Shown piece by piece: positions 1 to 8,537 of a DNA stretch of 53,103 nucleotides. Every line of letters begins with the position of its first letter. Positions within the stretch are counted from its first letter, which is position 1. The notes under the pieces were generated by a model. It was given only the letters and a program-made list of their open reading frames with translations, was not told the DNA's origin and made no database searches. Source of the DNA: DATFKA01 sp042095835 (lineage in GTDB: Bacteria > Bacteroidota > Bacteroidia > Chitinophagales > Saprospiraceae); the NCBI GenBank assembly GCA_042095835.1, contig JBELML010000028.1, forward strand, positions 1 to 53,103, given 5' to 3'. The position numbers and the translations under genes were made by a program.

Positions 1-72
1 TTTTGCCTCGATTAGCCTTAAAATACTGTTTTCTCGCCTGCAACAGAAAACCTTATACAACTTCAACAAAAT

Positions 73-105
73 AAAAAAGGCTTTACCTTTTGATAAAGCC
101 TTTTT
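73..105. terminator. Bidirectional Rho-independent terminator
   Basis: A 9-bp perfect stem (AAGGCTTTA at 77-85 with TAAAGCCTT at 94-102) is flanked by an A-run on the left and a T-run on the right. It can therefore end transcription in both directions. It lies just past the stop of the leftward gene at 160 and would end that operon, as well as any rightward transcript entering from outside the window. Confidence 0.75.
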
Positions 106-159
106 GTAGAGTTTTTGTCTTGTTGAGGACCTATGTTTTAGGATGAAGAAAGCGGCTTT

Positions 160-897
160 CTATTCGATTTTACCTACTCGTTGCTGAAAGCGCTCACCAC
201 TCAAGGTGATGGCATTGATCATATAAACGCCTCTGGGAAGTACCGATAGATCTAGTTCAATACGCTTGGCATTGGGCTTTTGCTGGAGCACAATACGCCC
301 CTTTGCATCGTATACTTGAAGGGTCTCGATAGCTTCATTGGGTAGGATGACGACCAACTGTCCTTTGGTTGGATTTGGGAAAACCTCTATGGAGGCTTCG
401 GGCAGTTCGCTCGATAAATCCACTGGATCACCGATATCAAATCGGACCTCCGCCAAACCGGCGCAAGAGCTATTCGTGGTACCTGTTTCTAGCGCAGTCA
501 GGAGTACATAGCGTGCCACAATACCCTCCAAATCTGGGCCTGGCTGCCCCTCGTAGCTACGCTCGCCAGAAGCCAATTCTAAATTGGCATCAGGCAGGCT
601 TTTCCAAGAGGTACCATCTAAAGAGTAATCGATGCCAAGTTTGGTGATACCTTGTTCTACAAAACCAGGTTCGTTAAAATTCCAGATTTTAGTAGTAGTT
701 AGCTCATAGAAAGTACCCAGATCGTACATGACCCAGAAACTCTGCCCGCGTTGAGGGTTGGGACTTTGAGTGGCAATACAAGATAGCCACTGATGCTCTT
801 GGCGGGTATCATGTGTCATACCCGTTGGCCAGCACTGGGCTTGCAAACCCACGGCTGATAAAAGAAGGATAATAAAGCAATTATATAGACGAAACAT
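160..897 (-). CDS. Secreted T9SS-sorted protein with discoidin-like domain
   Basis: A 245-residue exported protein. Residues 1-20 form a signal peptide ending near LQAQC. The middle (about 30-155) resembles an F5/8 type C (discoidin/galactose-binding) fold: a text about a 'state' beta-strand set with SLDGTSWKSL and a C-terminal AEVRFDIGD strand. Residues about 170-245 are a type A T9SS C-terminal sorting domain (EVFPNPTKGQ, then DAKGRIV, then LPRGVYMI). It should cross the outer membrane through the T9SS and be anchored or released at the cell surface. Its start lies 9 bp after the DUF1501 gene stop, so the two are probably cotranscribed. The ligand is unknown; the discoidin call is weaker than the sorting-domain call. 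Confidence 0.85.
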   Translation of the reverse strand: MFRLYNCFIILLLSAVGLQAQCWPTGMTHDTRQEHQWLSCIATQSPNPQRGQSFWVMYDLGTFYELTTTKIWNFNEPGFVEQGITKLGIDYSLDGTSWKSLPDANLELASGERSYEGQPGPDLEGIVARYVLLTALETGTTNSSCAGLAEVRFDIGDPVDLSSELPEASIEVFPNPTKGQLVVILPNEAIETLQVYDAKGRIVLQQKPNAKRIELDLSVLPRGVYMINAITLSGERFQQRVGKIE

Positions 898-906
898 GAT
901 GTAGAT

Positions 907-2313
907 TTATGCAGTCTTTAAAAAACCAATAGGTTGATCGTTGCTGGCTGTGTTATAGAAGTTGCCAATATTAGGAAGTACCATACCCAAGTCATTTGGC
1001 GATACGCCCATCCAGAGTGCTAGCTCTGCAAAATACTCGTCGGTAGAGATTCCCGGAATTAAAACTCCTCCGCCAACATCTAAACTACTGGAGAGCGCGA
1101 GGGTTGGGTATTGACCATAGACTTCTCCTCCGTTGACGGCACCACCCATGACGAGGACGTTGCCACCCCAACCGTGGTCGGAGCCATTTCCATTTGAGGA
1201 GAGGGTACGTGCAAAATCGGAAATCGTGAAGGTCGTGACTTGCTCATCGATGCCCAACTCTTCCATTACTGATTGGAATTCCCCCAATGCTCTGCTCACT
1301 CTGCCCATCATCTCGCCGTGGATATTCAGGACTTCGTCATGATGATCCCAGCCACCAACGTGGATAAAGAATACCTGTCGTTTCATTTGTAGGGTATCGC
1401 GGGCAGCAATTGTTTGAGCTACCATTCGCAGCTCTGCGGATAGTCCTAAACCGGAAAAAGTAGTATTAAACCTAGGTACTTCACTGATGGCAGCAGAGAA
1501 TTGTTCATTCGCTTTTAAACCTACGCGGATGGTGTTGGCATAGGTTTTTTCAAAAATATTATGATATTCTTGCTCCAAAAGGCCATCGATAGATCGCTTG
1601 AGTACTTGGTTGAAATAGCCAGTACCATTATAATTGTTAATAGTTTTTGCTCCATTAAAAGCATCAATGGTATACTCTACGGTTTGCTTTCCTGCCTGGA
1701 AAACATTGTTTCCGGAAAGAGAAATATTCATAGAAATATTCTGATTCTCATTGGTATAAGACATCATATCTGCCATCCGTCCTCCCCACCCAATCGCTGA
1801 TCGATCTTGAGGAATAGAGGTTTGCCATTGTTGGGCTTGGTCGGCATGACTAAATAAGCCAAGTGGTAATTTCGCTTTTTGCGAAAAGAAAGCTTCTCGA
1901 TTTGTATGCTCAACCAGCGTTCCGATATTGGTGATGAAGGCCAGTTTTTTGTCATTATAAAGTTGCTGAATTTCCTGAGTGTTGGGATGTAAGCCTAGCT
2001 CAATACCCTGCTGCAGCTGCGATTCTATAGGGAGCAAGCTAAACTTAGGTAAGGCCAGATTTGAGCGAGTCTGTGCATAGGCAAAATGCTCACTAGATCC
2101 TTTGGGGACGAGCATATTGAAACTGTCATTTCCTCCTCCTAGAAGAATACATACTAGCGCTTTATAGTCATCGTCATTATTACTCTCCATGGAGGCCCCT
2201 GCAGCAGCATTCATTTTGTTGAGACTGAGCCAAGTGTTGAGAAATGGAAGTGTACTTAGAGAAGCACAACCCATAGCTCCGATAAAATTTCTACGAGATA
2301 TATTTGAGTTCAT
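907..2313 (-). CDS. DUF1501 family Tat-exported protein
   Basis: A 468-residue protein with an N-terminal twin-arginine signal (SRRNFIGAMG at 5-14), followed by the DUF1501 body: ALVCILLGGGNDSFNMLVP near 55-73, a FFIHVGGWDHHDEV block near 315 and SDHGWGGNVLVMGG near 380. DUF1501 belongs to the alkaline-phosphatase/sulfatase-like superfamily, and its biochemical role is not established. It lies 37 bp downstream of a DUF1800 gene. The two families are found together repeatedly in Bacteroidota and Planctomycetota, which suggests a joint periplasmic or surface function. The length is normal and there is no sign of damage. Confidence 0.9.
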   Translation of the reverse strand: MNSNISRRNFIGAMGCASLSTLPFLNTWLSLNKMNAAAGASMESNNDDDYKALVCILLGGGNDSFNMLVPKGSSEHFAYAQTRSNLALPKFSLLPIESQLQQGIELGLHPNTQEIQQLYNDKKLAFITNIGTLVEHTNREAFFSQKAKLPLGLFSHADQAQQWQTSIPQDRSAIGWGGRMADMMSYTNENQNISMNISLSGNNVFQAGKQTVEYTIDAFNGAKTINNYNGTGYFNQVLKRSIDGLLEQEYHNIFEKTYANTIRVGLKANEQFSAAISEVPRFNTTFSGLGLSAELRMVAQTIAARDTLQMKRQVFFIHVGGWDHHDEVLNIHGEMMGRVSRALGEFQSVMEELGIDEQVTTFTISDFARTLSSNGNGSDHGWGGNVLVMGGAVNGGEVYGQYPTLALSSSLDVGGGVLIPGISTDEYFAELALWMGVSPNDLGMVLPNIGNFYNTASNDQPIGFLKTA

Positions 2314-2350
2314 ACGTTTTTTTAATGTAGTGATGTATACACCTATAAAC

Positions 2351-4171
2351 CTATCTGGTGACGGTATAATCAGGTGATACCATAATTAAATAAACCGCCA
2401 TTTTCATTTTTGTGTCAGCATCTTCGAAGGCATTCATAGCTTCTAGTACGACGGCTCTCACGGGATCAGAAAGTCGACCTCCGCAAAGCAGTAAATCTAG
2501 CTCGTCGAGGATAATCTGATTATTAGGTATCTGGAACCAGGGATACAGTTTTAAACGTACCTGTTCATTGTCAGGTAAGTCTCTATTGGTGGCATTGTAT
2601 TCAAAACCACGGTCTAGAACATAATCCCAGAAGGTCCAACTATTGACCACATTAAAATATCCGATAGCTGTGTTGGTATTATGAATCTGGAATTCGGGAG
2701 CGACTAGGCCGGCATTGGTAATGGGCCCATTCGGTTGATAGTCTGGAAGAAAAAAGTTGAAGACACTTGGCGCAAACATGGGCAGCTGTCTCACTTCGCC
2801 GTTGTAATAATACGGCAATGACCAATAGCGGTCGGTATTATTCCCAGCTTCTAGTGCTTTCATGATGTGGGTATAGCGCAAGATAGGTTCTCTTAGTTTA
2901 CCGGCGGAGGGCGCATCAATCCATTCGCAATTTCTAGCTTCCTCATCTAGTAAAATGGCCTTTACGACGGCTCCCAAATCTCCTCGCACACCTTGTCCAT
3001 TGTCGGCAAAGACAGCCGCTACACGCTCGATATAGGCAGGTGTAGGATTGGACTTGACTAGGCGTTGGATAAGTCTGCGAGTAATGAAAGGGCCGGTATT
3101 GTCATGCTTGAATAAATAATTGACGGCCATCTCAATATCTCTCATACCCGCTTGACGATCAGGAATTACAAAATCCTTTAGAAGTGTTTTTGGGCCTGGT
3201 TCATGGAAAGGCTCGTACATCGCCATTGGAACAAAAAAGTCCACATTATTGATGCCAATATATTTTCCAAAACGGCCTTCTTCACCACCATCTCCTAAGC
3301 CGGTAAATACTTTGGCCAATTCCTTGATATCATTATTGTCATAGGTAGGAATGGGTTCATTATTCTCGTCGAGTTTCTCGGTGCCATCTTGGTTGAGTTC
3401 GAAAAGTCCAATGGTGAATAGCTGCATGATTTCACGCGCATAATTTTCATCAGGCCGGATGTTTTCTGCTACATTGGTTCTTGGATTGTTGAAATGGCTG
3501 AGAAAGGCACCCATTGCAGGATGTAGACTCACCTCCATCAATAAATCTTCATAATTACCGAAGGCATTGTTCACTAAGACATCATAATAGTCTGCCAAAA
3601 CAAAGGCATACTCTCGGTCGGAGAAGGTCTCTCCGGAAATGACTAATATTTCGCTCAAGGCTAAAGCAACCCGCTGTCGCAATAGATCTTCTGCGGTCAT
3701 GGCGGCTTGGAACCAAGCAAAATTGTATCGAAAAGACCATTTGCCCTCCAATTGGTTACAGATGGGATCATCGTCTACATAGGGTTTGCCATAGAGCGAG
3801 CACAACTCGCTATATCGGTCATAGGCTTCTTCGATTAGTGTTAGATGAGAAGTAGGATCGAGGGTAAACTGCTCTTCGATCCAGGCATCAAAGCCCATTT
3901 TAGCGACTTGATCGATGAGTGCTCTATCCGCTCCAATGGTTGCTTGCTCTAAAAAACGAGAAGCCTGCACCATCATATAGGCGCTATCTATACCTGAGCC
4001 GTTAAGTGTTGCTTCAGCAGAAAAACCAGATTCAGTTATAGAACTACTGACCCTTATGCCCTGGCTGTTTCCTTGGCCAATATAATCTTTAAACTCTTGT
4101 GCATGCACAAGGGCATAGCTAGAAAGGAGTATTCCAATCAGCAATAAGCGATGTTGTATACACTTTATCAT
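2351..4171 (-). CDS. DUF1800 family secreted protein
   Basis: A protein of about 606 residues. I chose the ATG at 4171 because it begins a clean signal peptide (MIKCIQHRLLLIGILLSSYA, ending at VHAQ). The frame is open further upstream, but that stretch runs into the neighbouring phosphoesterase gene and does not look like a signal. DUF1800 hallmarks include SRFLEQATIGADRALI, NYAREIMQLFTIGLFELNQDG and a late FLLPDYQPNGP-type motif. Its function is unknown. It sits in a leftward series with a phosphoesterase upstream (4281-5690) and DUF1501 downstream. The DUF1800-DUF1501 order is the usual one for this pair. Confidence 0.88.
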   Translation of the reverse strand: MIKCIQHRLLLIGILLSSYALVHAQEFKDYIGQGNSQGIRVSSSITESGFSAEATLNGSGIDSAYMMVQASRFLEQATIGADRALIDQVAKMGFDAWIEEQFTLDPTSHLTLIEEAYDRYSELCSLYGKPYVDDDPICNQLEGKWSFRYNFAWFQAAMTAEDLLRQRVALALSEILVISGETFSDREYAFVLADYYDVLVNNAFGNYEDLLMEVSLHPAMGAFLSHFNNPRTNVAENIRPDENYAREIMQLFTIGLFELNQDGTEKLDENNEPIPTYDNNDIKELAKVFTGLGDGGEEGRFGKYIGINNVDFFVPMAMYEPFHEPGPKTLLKDFVIPDRQAGMRDIEMAVNYLFKHDNTGPFITRRLIQRLVKSNPTPAYIERVAAVFADNGQGVRGDLGAVVKAILLDEEARNCEWIDAPSAGKLREPILRYTHIMKALEAGNNTDRYWSLPYYYNGEVRQLPMFAPSVFNFFLPDYQPNGPITNAGLVAPEFQIHNTNTAIGYFNVVNSWTFWDYVLDRGFEYNATNRDLPDNEQVRLKLYPWFQIPNNQIILDELDLLLCGGRLSDPVRAVVLEAMNAFEDADTKMKMAVYLIMVSPDYTVTR

Positions 4172-4280
4172 AATAATAGTGTGTCTCGAAATTTTGGTCA
4201 AATACTTCGTACGGAAAGAAAGAGGTATAAATATACAAAAAATGTAGACAGAATTCTGCAAGTTAATAAGCGATGGACTT

Positions 4281-5690
4281 CTATTGCCGAGAACGCTTGT
4301 CTTCTCTTTTATTGCGTTCTTTGTAGGCCTTAAAACGCTGGCGGTAGGAGTCAAGCGTCTCAGAAGAGGATCGTTCTTTAAATCTAGGAGGCAACTGCAG
4401 TTCCTCTTTTACATCTTTAGGGGCTAAGTCGACGAAGGTATTACTCTTGCGGCCTTTTACCAGCTCAAAAGCATCATAAACGGTGCCGGTGACAGTGTAG
4501 GCTTCAAAATGCAATACATTTTCCTTGACGGTGATCAATTGGTATAGCTGGAGGTTTGCTGCACCTCTTTGCATCCACTCTCCGAGCCCCGAGCGATACA
4601 TCTTGGGACCGCTAACACTAACCACATAAATAGGGCCTTTAATCTGATCAGACGAAGAGGCCATTACTTCCATAGAACCGCGGCCATAGGAATGATCGTG
4701 CCCTTGTAAAACAAGATCAACACGATATTTTTCAAGTAGTGGTACTAAAGCTTTAGACAGTTGCTCATTGTCGCGGCCAGTAGTAGAAGAATAAACCGGA
4801 TGGTGCATCATGAGTATAGTCCATTTCTGGTGGTTGGTCATCAATACTTCCTCCAACCATTCGGTTTGGAGACGGGCCGCTACTTTTGAAACCGTAAAAG
4901 CCATCGTATTGAGAGAGATGATTCTCACATTTTGGTAGTCAACATAATAAACAGACTCTTTAAAACCAATGGGCCCATTTTGGGGTAGGTTAAAAGAAGG
5001 CTGCCAGTGTTTTGATAAGGACCATTTTTTCTTGTCGACCATTTCGTATTCGTGGTTGCCAGGTGTAGCCAGACTAGGGATCATTTGATTGATCCAGCCT
5101 CCTGCATAAAACCACTCTCCCCACTCTAGATCATTGTTTGCTCGATTGATGAGGTCTCCAGCATGGATCATAAAGTCGGCTTCTGGCATTTTGGTAAAGG
5201 CGCCTCTAATGGCTCGCGACCACAAAGATTTTACATTGTTCTGGGCATCGCCGAAATAGATAAAGGAGGCTTCTTCTTTTTTACTGTGCGAAGCAGTTGT
5301 GAAATGTGCCCATTCGCTCCAGAACTCCTTTTTGCCAACTCGATAGGCATATTGAGTTTCTGGAAGTAAATCTTCTACTTCGACCGAAAAGTAATGAGCA
5401 GAATCGACCTCATTGCCTAAAAATTCTCGTTGGGCTTTTAGTTCTCGCAGCCCTAATCCCATTTTCGGATTTGCGCTGGCAATTTGTATTTGGACATACC
5501 CTTCATCGACGGTGGTGGAGGTACGCCAGTTGAAAGCCATACTATTGGCAGGCGTTTCGGTAAGGTTTAAAATGATGCGATCTGGGATGGGTCTGGCTGG
5601 GTACCAATTTTGACCTAGTGATTGCCCATAAATGTTGGTAACAATCCCTAATTCAAAAATAATAATCAGTGAAACCAGCCAATACTTCAT
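4281..5690 (-). CDS. Purple acid phosphatase-like metallophosphoesterase
   Basis: A 469-residue secreted hydrolase. It has a signal peptide (about 1-22, ending YGQ), an N-terminal fibronectin-III-like domain (about 35-130) and a calcineurin-like catalytic domain. The metal-ligand motifs are in order: GDAQNN near 148, GDLINRAN near 178, GNHEYE near 212, MMHHPVY near 295 and GHDHSYGR near 331. This Fn3-plus-catalytic layout is typical of purple acid phosphatases, which hydrolyse phosphomonoesters using a dinuclear metal centre. The C-terminus is rich in Arg, Lys and Glu. It is the first gene of the leftward series ending at 160, although the 109-bp gap to the DUF1800 start leaves room for a separate promoter. 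Confidence 0.88.
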   Translation of the reverse strand: MKYWLVSLIIIFELGIVTNIYGQSLGQNWYPARPIPDRIILNLTETPANSMAFNWRTSTTVDEGYVQIQIASANPKMGLGLRELKAQREFLGNEVDSAHYFSVEVEDLLPETQYAYRVGKKEFWSEWAHFTTASHSKKEEASFIYFGDAQNNVKSLWSRAIRGAFTKMPEADFMIHAGDLINRANNDLEWGEWFYAGGWINQMIPSLATPGNHEYEMVDKKKWSLSKHWQPSFNLPQNGPIGFKESVYYVDYQNVRIISLNTMAFTVSKVAARLQTEWLEEVLMTNHQKWTILMMHHPVYSSTTGRDNEQLSKALVPLLEKYRVDLVLQGHDHSYGRGSMEVMASSSDQIKGPIYVVSVSGPKMYRSGLGEWMQRGAANLQLYQLITVKENVLHFEAYTVTGTVYDAFELVKGRKSNTFVDLAPKDVKEELQLPPRFKERSSSETLDSYRQRFKAYKERNKREDKRSRQ

Positions 5691-5870
5691 TTTTCCTCTG
5701 TTTGCTTCTAAATAAATTACACCAATATTAATTACTTAGTTGATATTAGGCTAGTTTTTAAAGCAGTTATTTTTGATTTTTAACGATTTACTAGCTTTTC
5801 GTGCGATGTTTCAAGTGATTTTGGCTTAAAATCGATCGCCTTGACGTATTTTGGTTGAAATATCAGTTCC

Positions 5871-7154
5871 ATGAAACCTAATCTTGTTTTTCTATTTCTA
5901 TGCATCTTATTTCCCATTCGTGGATTTTGTCAAGCTCCCTTTTCTCAGACACAAGCAGATTCCTATACTCGGTATGAGTTGCTGGAAGCAGGGTCCGCTA
6001 GTTTTCGAATTATCTATGATGTGAGCGCCACAAGCGCAGGAGCGATGTATTATTTTAACACGCTCAGAAAAGGAAGCGAACATAAGGTAGATGCCGTCAT
6101 CGATTTAATGACAGGAGAAGAATTGGCCTGGGAAATTGTCAGCGGGGAGGTAGCCAAAAAGAATGGGCACCTGAGAGCTGCGGAAGATACAGACTACTTG
6201 CAGGTCAAACTGGCCCGACCGGTTCCCAAGGATGGAGAGGCTCGTATTCGGATTGACAAGACCTATGAGGATACCAATAGTTATTTTAAGGAAGACGAGA
6301 GCATTGTTTTTGAACGATCACTAGGTATCAAAAGGAATGCCGTCGTGCTTCCCATTGGTTATGAGCTACTAGAGTGTAATTATCCCTCTCAAGTACAACT
6401 TACAGCGGATGGCCGCATTAAAGTTAGTTTTTTCAATCGCGGAAATCGTAGCGTTTTATATAGAGTAGTAGCTACCAAGGTATCAGATGACCAATCTTTA
6501 GTCGTCGAGTCTAAGCAAGCATCTCCCTGGAAAGTAGATCAAGCAAAGCCAAGTGGTCGAGATAAGCGTAAAGCTCGAATTGATTATAACTTTAGCGAAA
6601 GAGCTTTCCAGGATCGAGAGATTGTTTATTATCTACAGCAACCAGAAACGCATGCTTTTCGTTTATACCACGATTATACAGAGAAACGCGTGGGTGTAGA
6701 TAAGTACCTTAATATTGTACGTGCAGGTAGTAAAGCATCAGATCCAGCTGCCTATATACTAGATACCGGGGAGCAACTGGAGGTAGAAACCTTAAAAGGA
6801 AAAGCCATTGTTGAGAAAGGAATTCAATTAAGTAGTCCTCCTACGGATGATACAGAGGTGGTGGTGATTTGGTTTGATCCGGTCAAAAAGGGGCATAGTA
6901 CAAGGTTGCGGATATGGGAAACTTATACAGATGCCAATCGCTATCTCTTGCATAATGATCAACTGATATGGGATCGTAGTTTTGGAAGGAATCGTAATGC
7001 TATTGTGCTTCCTGAAGGTTGGATTTTGACACAGTGTTCTATCCCTGGTGTGATTGATCAAATTGAAGATGGTAGATTAAGGGTGTCTTTTGTGAATGAT
7101 CGTCCAGATAATATTGATGTACACATTAAGGCCATACGGCGAGTAAAAAAATAA
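5871..7154 (+). CDS. Secreted protein with two tandem copies of an unknown domain
   Basis: I do not recognise this 427-residue protein. It has a signal peptide (about 1-20, ending GFCQ) and then two related halves. Copy 1 (about 45-205) and copy 2 (about 252-425) share an ordered series: FRIIYD / FRLYHD, DLMTGEELAWE / DTGEQLEVE, TYEDTNSYFKEDESIVFERS / TYTDANRYLLHNDQLIWDRS, RNAVVLPIGYELLECNYP / RNAIVLPEGWILTQCSIP, and DGRIKVSFFN / DGRLRVSFVN. Each half looks all-beta with one conserved Cys. A divergent promoter region of 180 bp separates it from the phosphoesterase. It is probably periplasmic or surface-exposed; no function can be assigned from the sequence. Confidence 0.85.
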   Translation: MKPNLVFLFLCILFPIRGFCQAPFSQTQADSYTRYELLEAGSASFRIIYDVSATSAGAMYYFNTLRKGSEHKVDAVIDLMTGEELAWEIVSGEVAKKNGHLRAAEDTDYLQVKLARPVPKDGEARIRIDKTYEDTNSYFKEDESIVFERSLGIKRNAVVLPIGYELLECNYPSQVQLTADGRIKVSFFNRGNRSVLYRVVATKVSDDQSLVVESKQASPWKVDQAKPSGRDKRKARIDYNFSERAFQDREIVYYLQQPETHAFRLYHDYTEKRVGVDKYLNIVRAGSKASDPAAYILDTGEQLEVETLKGKAIVEKGIQLSSPPTDDTEVVVIWFDPVKKGHSTRLRIWETYTDANRYLLHNDQLIWDRSFGRNRNAIVLPEGWILTQCSIPGVIDQIEDGRLRVSFVNDRPDNIDVHIKAIRRVKK

Positions 7155-7175
7155 TTCTGCTCGCACAACTGAAAC

Positions 7176-7428
7176 TAGGGCAAACGCACCAAAAAAATTA
7201 CCCTGTAATTTTTTATAATTCCTACTGAAACTCCAATTCAAAACCGCTCTAGCATCTTCATTTTTGTCATTCGATACAAAAACGAAGCAAAAAAATCTTG
7301 CCTAGCCAAACTCGTTCCACTCGAACAGTGCCTAGGCGGCATCCCGCACTTCGCTTATCACCTTTTTCACACTTAATTTCGAGTAATAAGCATTTCTTTT
7401 TAAGATTTTATTTTCTGCGTTTGCCCTA
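7176..7428. mobile_element. MITE-like element, copy 1, with 9-bp target duplication
   Basis: A 253-bp non-coding element bounded by inverted termini TAGGGCAAACGCA (7176-7188) and TGCGTTTGCCCTA (7416-7428). It is flanked by a perfect 9-bp direct repeat, AACTGAAAC, at 7167-7175 and 7429-7437, which is the signature of a transposition event. Inside are a hairpin near the left end (AAAAAATTAC / GTAATTTTTT), a second hairpin (7256-7267 with 7276-7287) and a CCTAG-based stem near 7311-7335. It carries no ORF, so movement would need a transposase supplied in trans. It closely matches copy 2 (8070-8324) and copy 3 (12405-12626). Confidence 0.88.
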
Positions 7429-7498
7429 AACTGAAACAGTATAGAATCGGGTATTCAAGTCTTGATTTTAGGAGGCACAGTATGGCCTTTAAGGAAAG

Positions 7499-7534
7499 AT
7501 AGAGGCATTTTAGTGAAGCCTAAAATGCCTCTAT
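7499..7534 (-). terminator. Strong hairpin terminator
   Basis: Perfect 15-bp arms (7499-7513 and 7520-7534) with a 6-nt loop lie 22 bp beyond the stop of the leftward gene at 7557. There is only a mixed T/C tract after the stem on the minus strand, so it may also act as an mRNA-stabilising hairpin. Confidence 0.65.
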
Positions 7535-7556
7535 TCTAATCAAAGGTTTTATCGAA

Positions 7557-8009
7557 CTAGCGGTTTCTTTTAAAGATAAACCGAGTGATAAAGATACCTT
7601 CTCCATCTGCTCCACCAGCGTCACTTTCTACACCGCTGGTAACAAAAGCCAATTCCCAGCCTTCCGAAACCATCAAGTTGATTTTATCAGAAATGATAGC
7701 ATCGTTGGATGCGATGTTTTGGAAATTGATGCCGCCTAAACTGAAAAAGTTGAGCAGTTTAGTTTCTGCGAAAGCATCGATTTTGAGGTCTTTTCTTTTG
7801 ACATCGTTCATATCGCTTTTTTTGCCATCGGTACGTTCGGTAGTGATGGCTTCGACATCAGCCTTTTGTTGTGGTTCGATGATACGAGAGCGACCCACGC
7901 CAGCGGGGACGATAGACTCGACTACGGTGATGATTTTGTATTCGACTTGTGCATTGAGATCAAAGGCGAATAAGGTGGCTACAAAAAATAGGATAAAAAG
8001 CTTTTTCAT
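7557..8009 (-). CDS. Small secreted protein, DUF4177-like
   Basis: A 150-residue protein with a signal peptide (about 1-20, ending LNAQ). The mature part begins with a YKIITV strand and ends with a NLMVSEGWELAFVTSG...ITRFIFKR pattern. This resembles the short DUF4177 fold (YKxxxx ... LNxxxxxGWELV), with an insertion between the two halves that carries charged residues and a Gly/Asp loop. The similarity is weak, and I assign no biochemical role. It is a single-gene unit followed by the hairpin at 7499-7534. Element copy 2 has inserted 60 bp upstream of its start and may have displaced or altered its promoter. Confidence 0.72.
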   Translation of the reverse strand: MKKLFILFFVATLFAFDLNAQVEYKIITVVESIVPAGVGRSRIIEPQQKADVEAITTERTDGKKSDMNDVKRKDLKIDAFAETKLLNFFSLGGINFQNIASNDAIISDKINLMVSEGWELAFVTSGVESDAGGADGEGIFITRFIFKRNR

Positions 8010-8069
8010 GATATAAAAATTTTAGGTTGAACAATATTGTATAAAGATAAGCTCAATCAAGTTTATATA

Positions 8070-8324
8070 TAGAGCAAACGCCCCAAAAAAAATTACACTG
8101 CAATTTTTTATAAATTCAACTAAAACTTCAATTCAAAACCGCTCTAGCATCTTCATTTTTGTCATTCGATACAAAAACGAAGCAAAAAAATCTTGCCTAG
8201 CCAAACTCGCTCCGCTCAGACAATGCCTAGGCGGCATCCCGCACTTCACTTATGGCCTTTTTTACACATAATTTCGAGTAATAAGCATTTCTTTTTCAGT
8301 TTTTATTTTAATGCGTTTGCCCTA
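8070..8324. mobile_element. MITE-like element, copy 2, with 9-bp target duplication
   Basis: A 255-bp copy of the same element in the same orientation. It is bounded by TAGAGCAAACGC (left) and GCGTTTGCCCTA (right) and flanked by a perfect 9-bp repeat, GTTTATATA, at 8061-8069 and 8325-8333. The left terminus differs from copy 1 by one base (AGAG for AGGG). The body is nearly identical to copy 1, with scattered substitutions (for example CTCGCTCCGCTC in place of CTCGTTCCACTC). It sits between the divergently oriented genes at 7557-8009 and 8538-8753. It has no coding capacity. Confidence 0.88.
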
Positions 8325-8433
8325 GTTTATATATACTTATGAGGGTGTTAAGCAAATTTATAATAGCAAAGTAGATGTTTACAATTAACTATAAGTTTTA
8401 TTATGAGCGCCTACTTGTTAGGAAAAAAGCTTG

Positions 8434-8469
8434 GTGATTAAAGTCACATCGGGGGTTGATCAAGGTCAT
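8434..8469 (+). promoter_or_regulatory. Tandem Crp/Fnr-type binding sites
   Basis: Two dyads of the Crp/Fnr pattern lie one after the other: GTGA-N6-TCAC at 8434-8447 (Crp-like) and TTGA-N6-TCAT at 8456-8469 (Fnr-like, one base off TTGA-N6-TCAA). Their centres, 8440.5 and 8462.5, are 22 bp apart, two helical turns. With a start site about 7 nt past the -7 box at 8492-8499, the second site would be centred near -42, the class II activator position. The sites are seen directly; the regulator and its action are inferred. Confidence 0.5.
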
Positions 8470-8491
8470 TATTTAAGCTTGGAGCTGCCCT

Positions 8492-8499
8492 TACATTTG
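8492..8499 (+). promoter_or_regulatory. Bacteroidota -7 promoter box
   Basis: TACATTTG fits the Bacteroidota -7 consensus TAnnTTTG and lies 38 bp before the ATG at 8538. No good -33 TTTG is present at the usual 19-bp distance, as expected for an activator-dependent promoter; the Crp/Fnr-type dyad covers that position instead. Confidence 0.5.
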
Positions 8500-8537
8500 T
8501 AGTGTAAGTTATTCAAAACACTATTTAATTTAATATC

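Noticed and set aside
7585..8016. 143-codon plus-strand frame opposite the DUF4177-like gene
   Set aside because: It mirrors the real gene, which has a signal peptide and terminator. The antisense product is Ser/Pro-rich without domain features.
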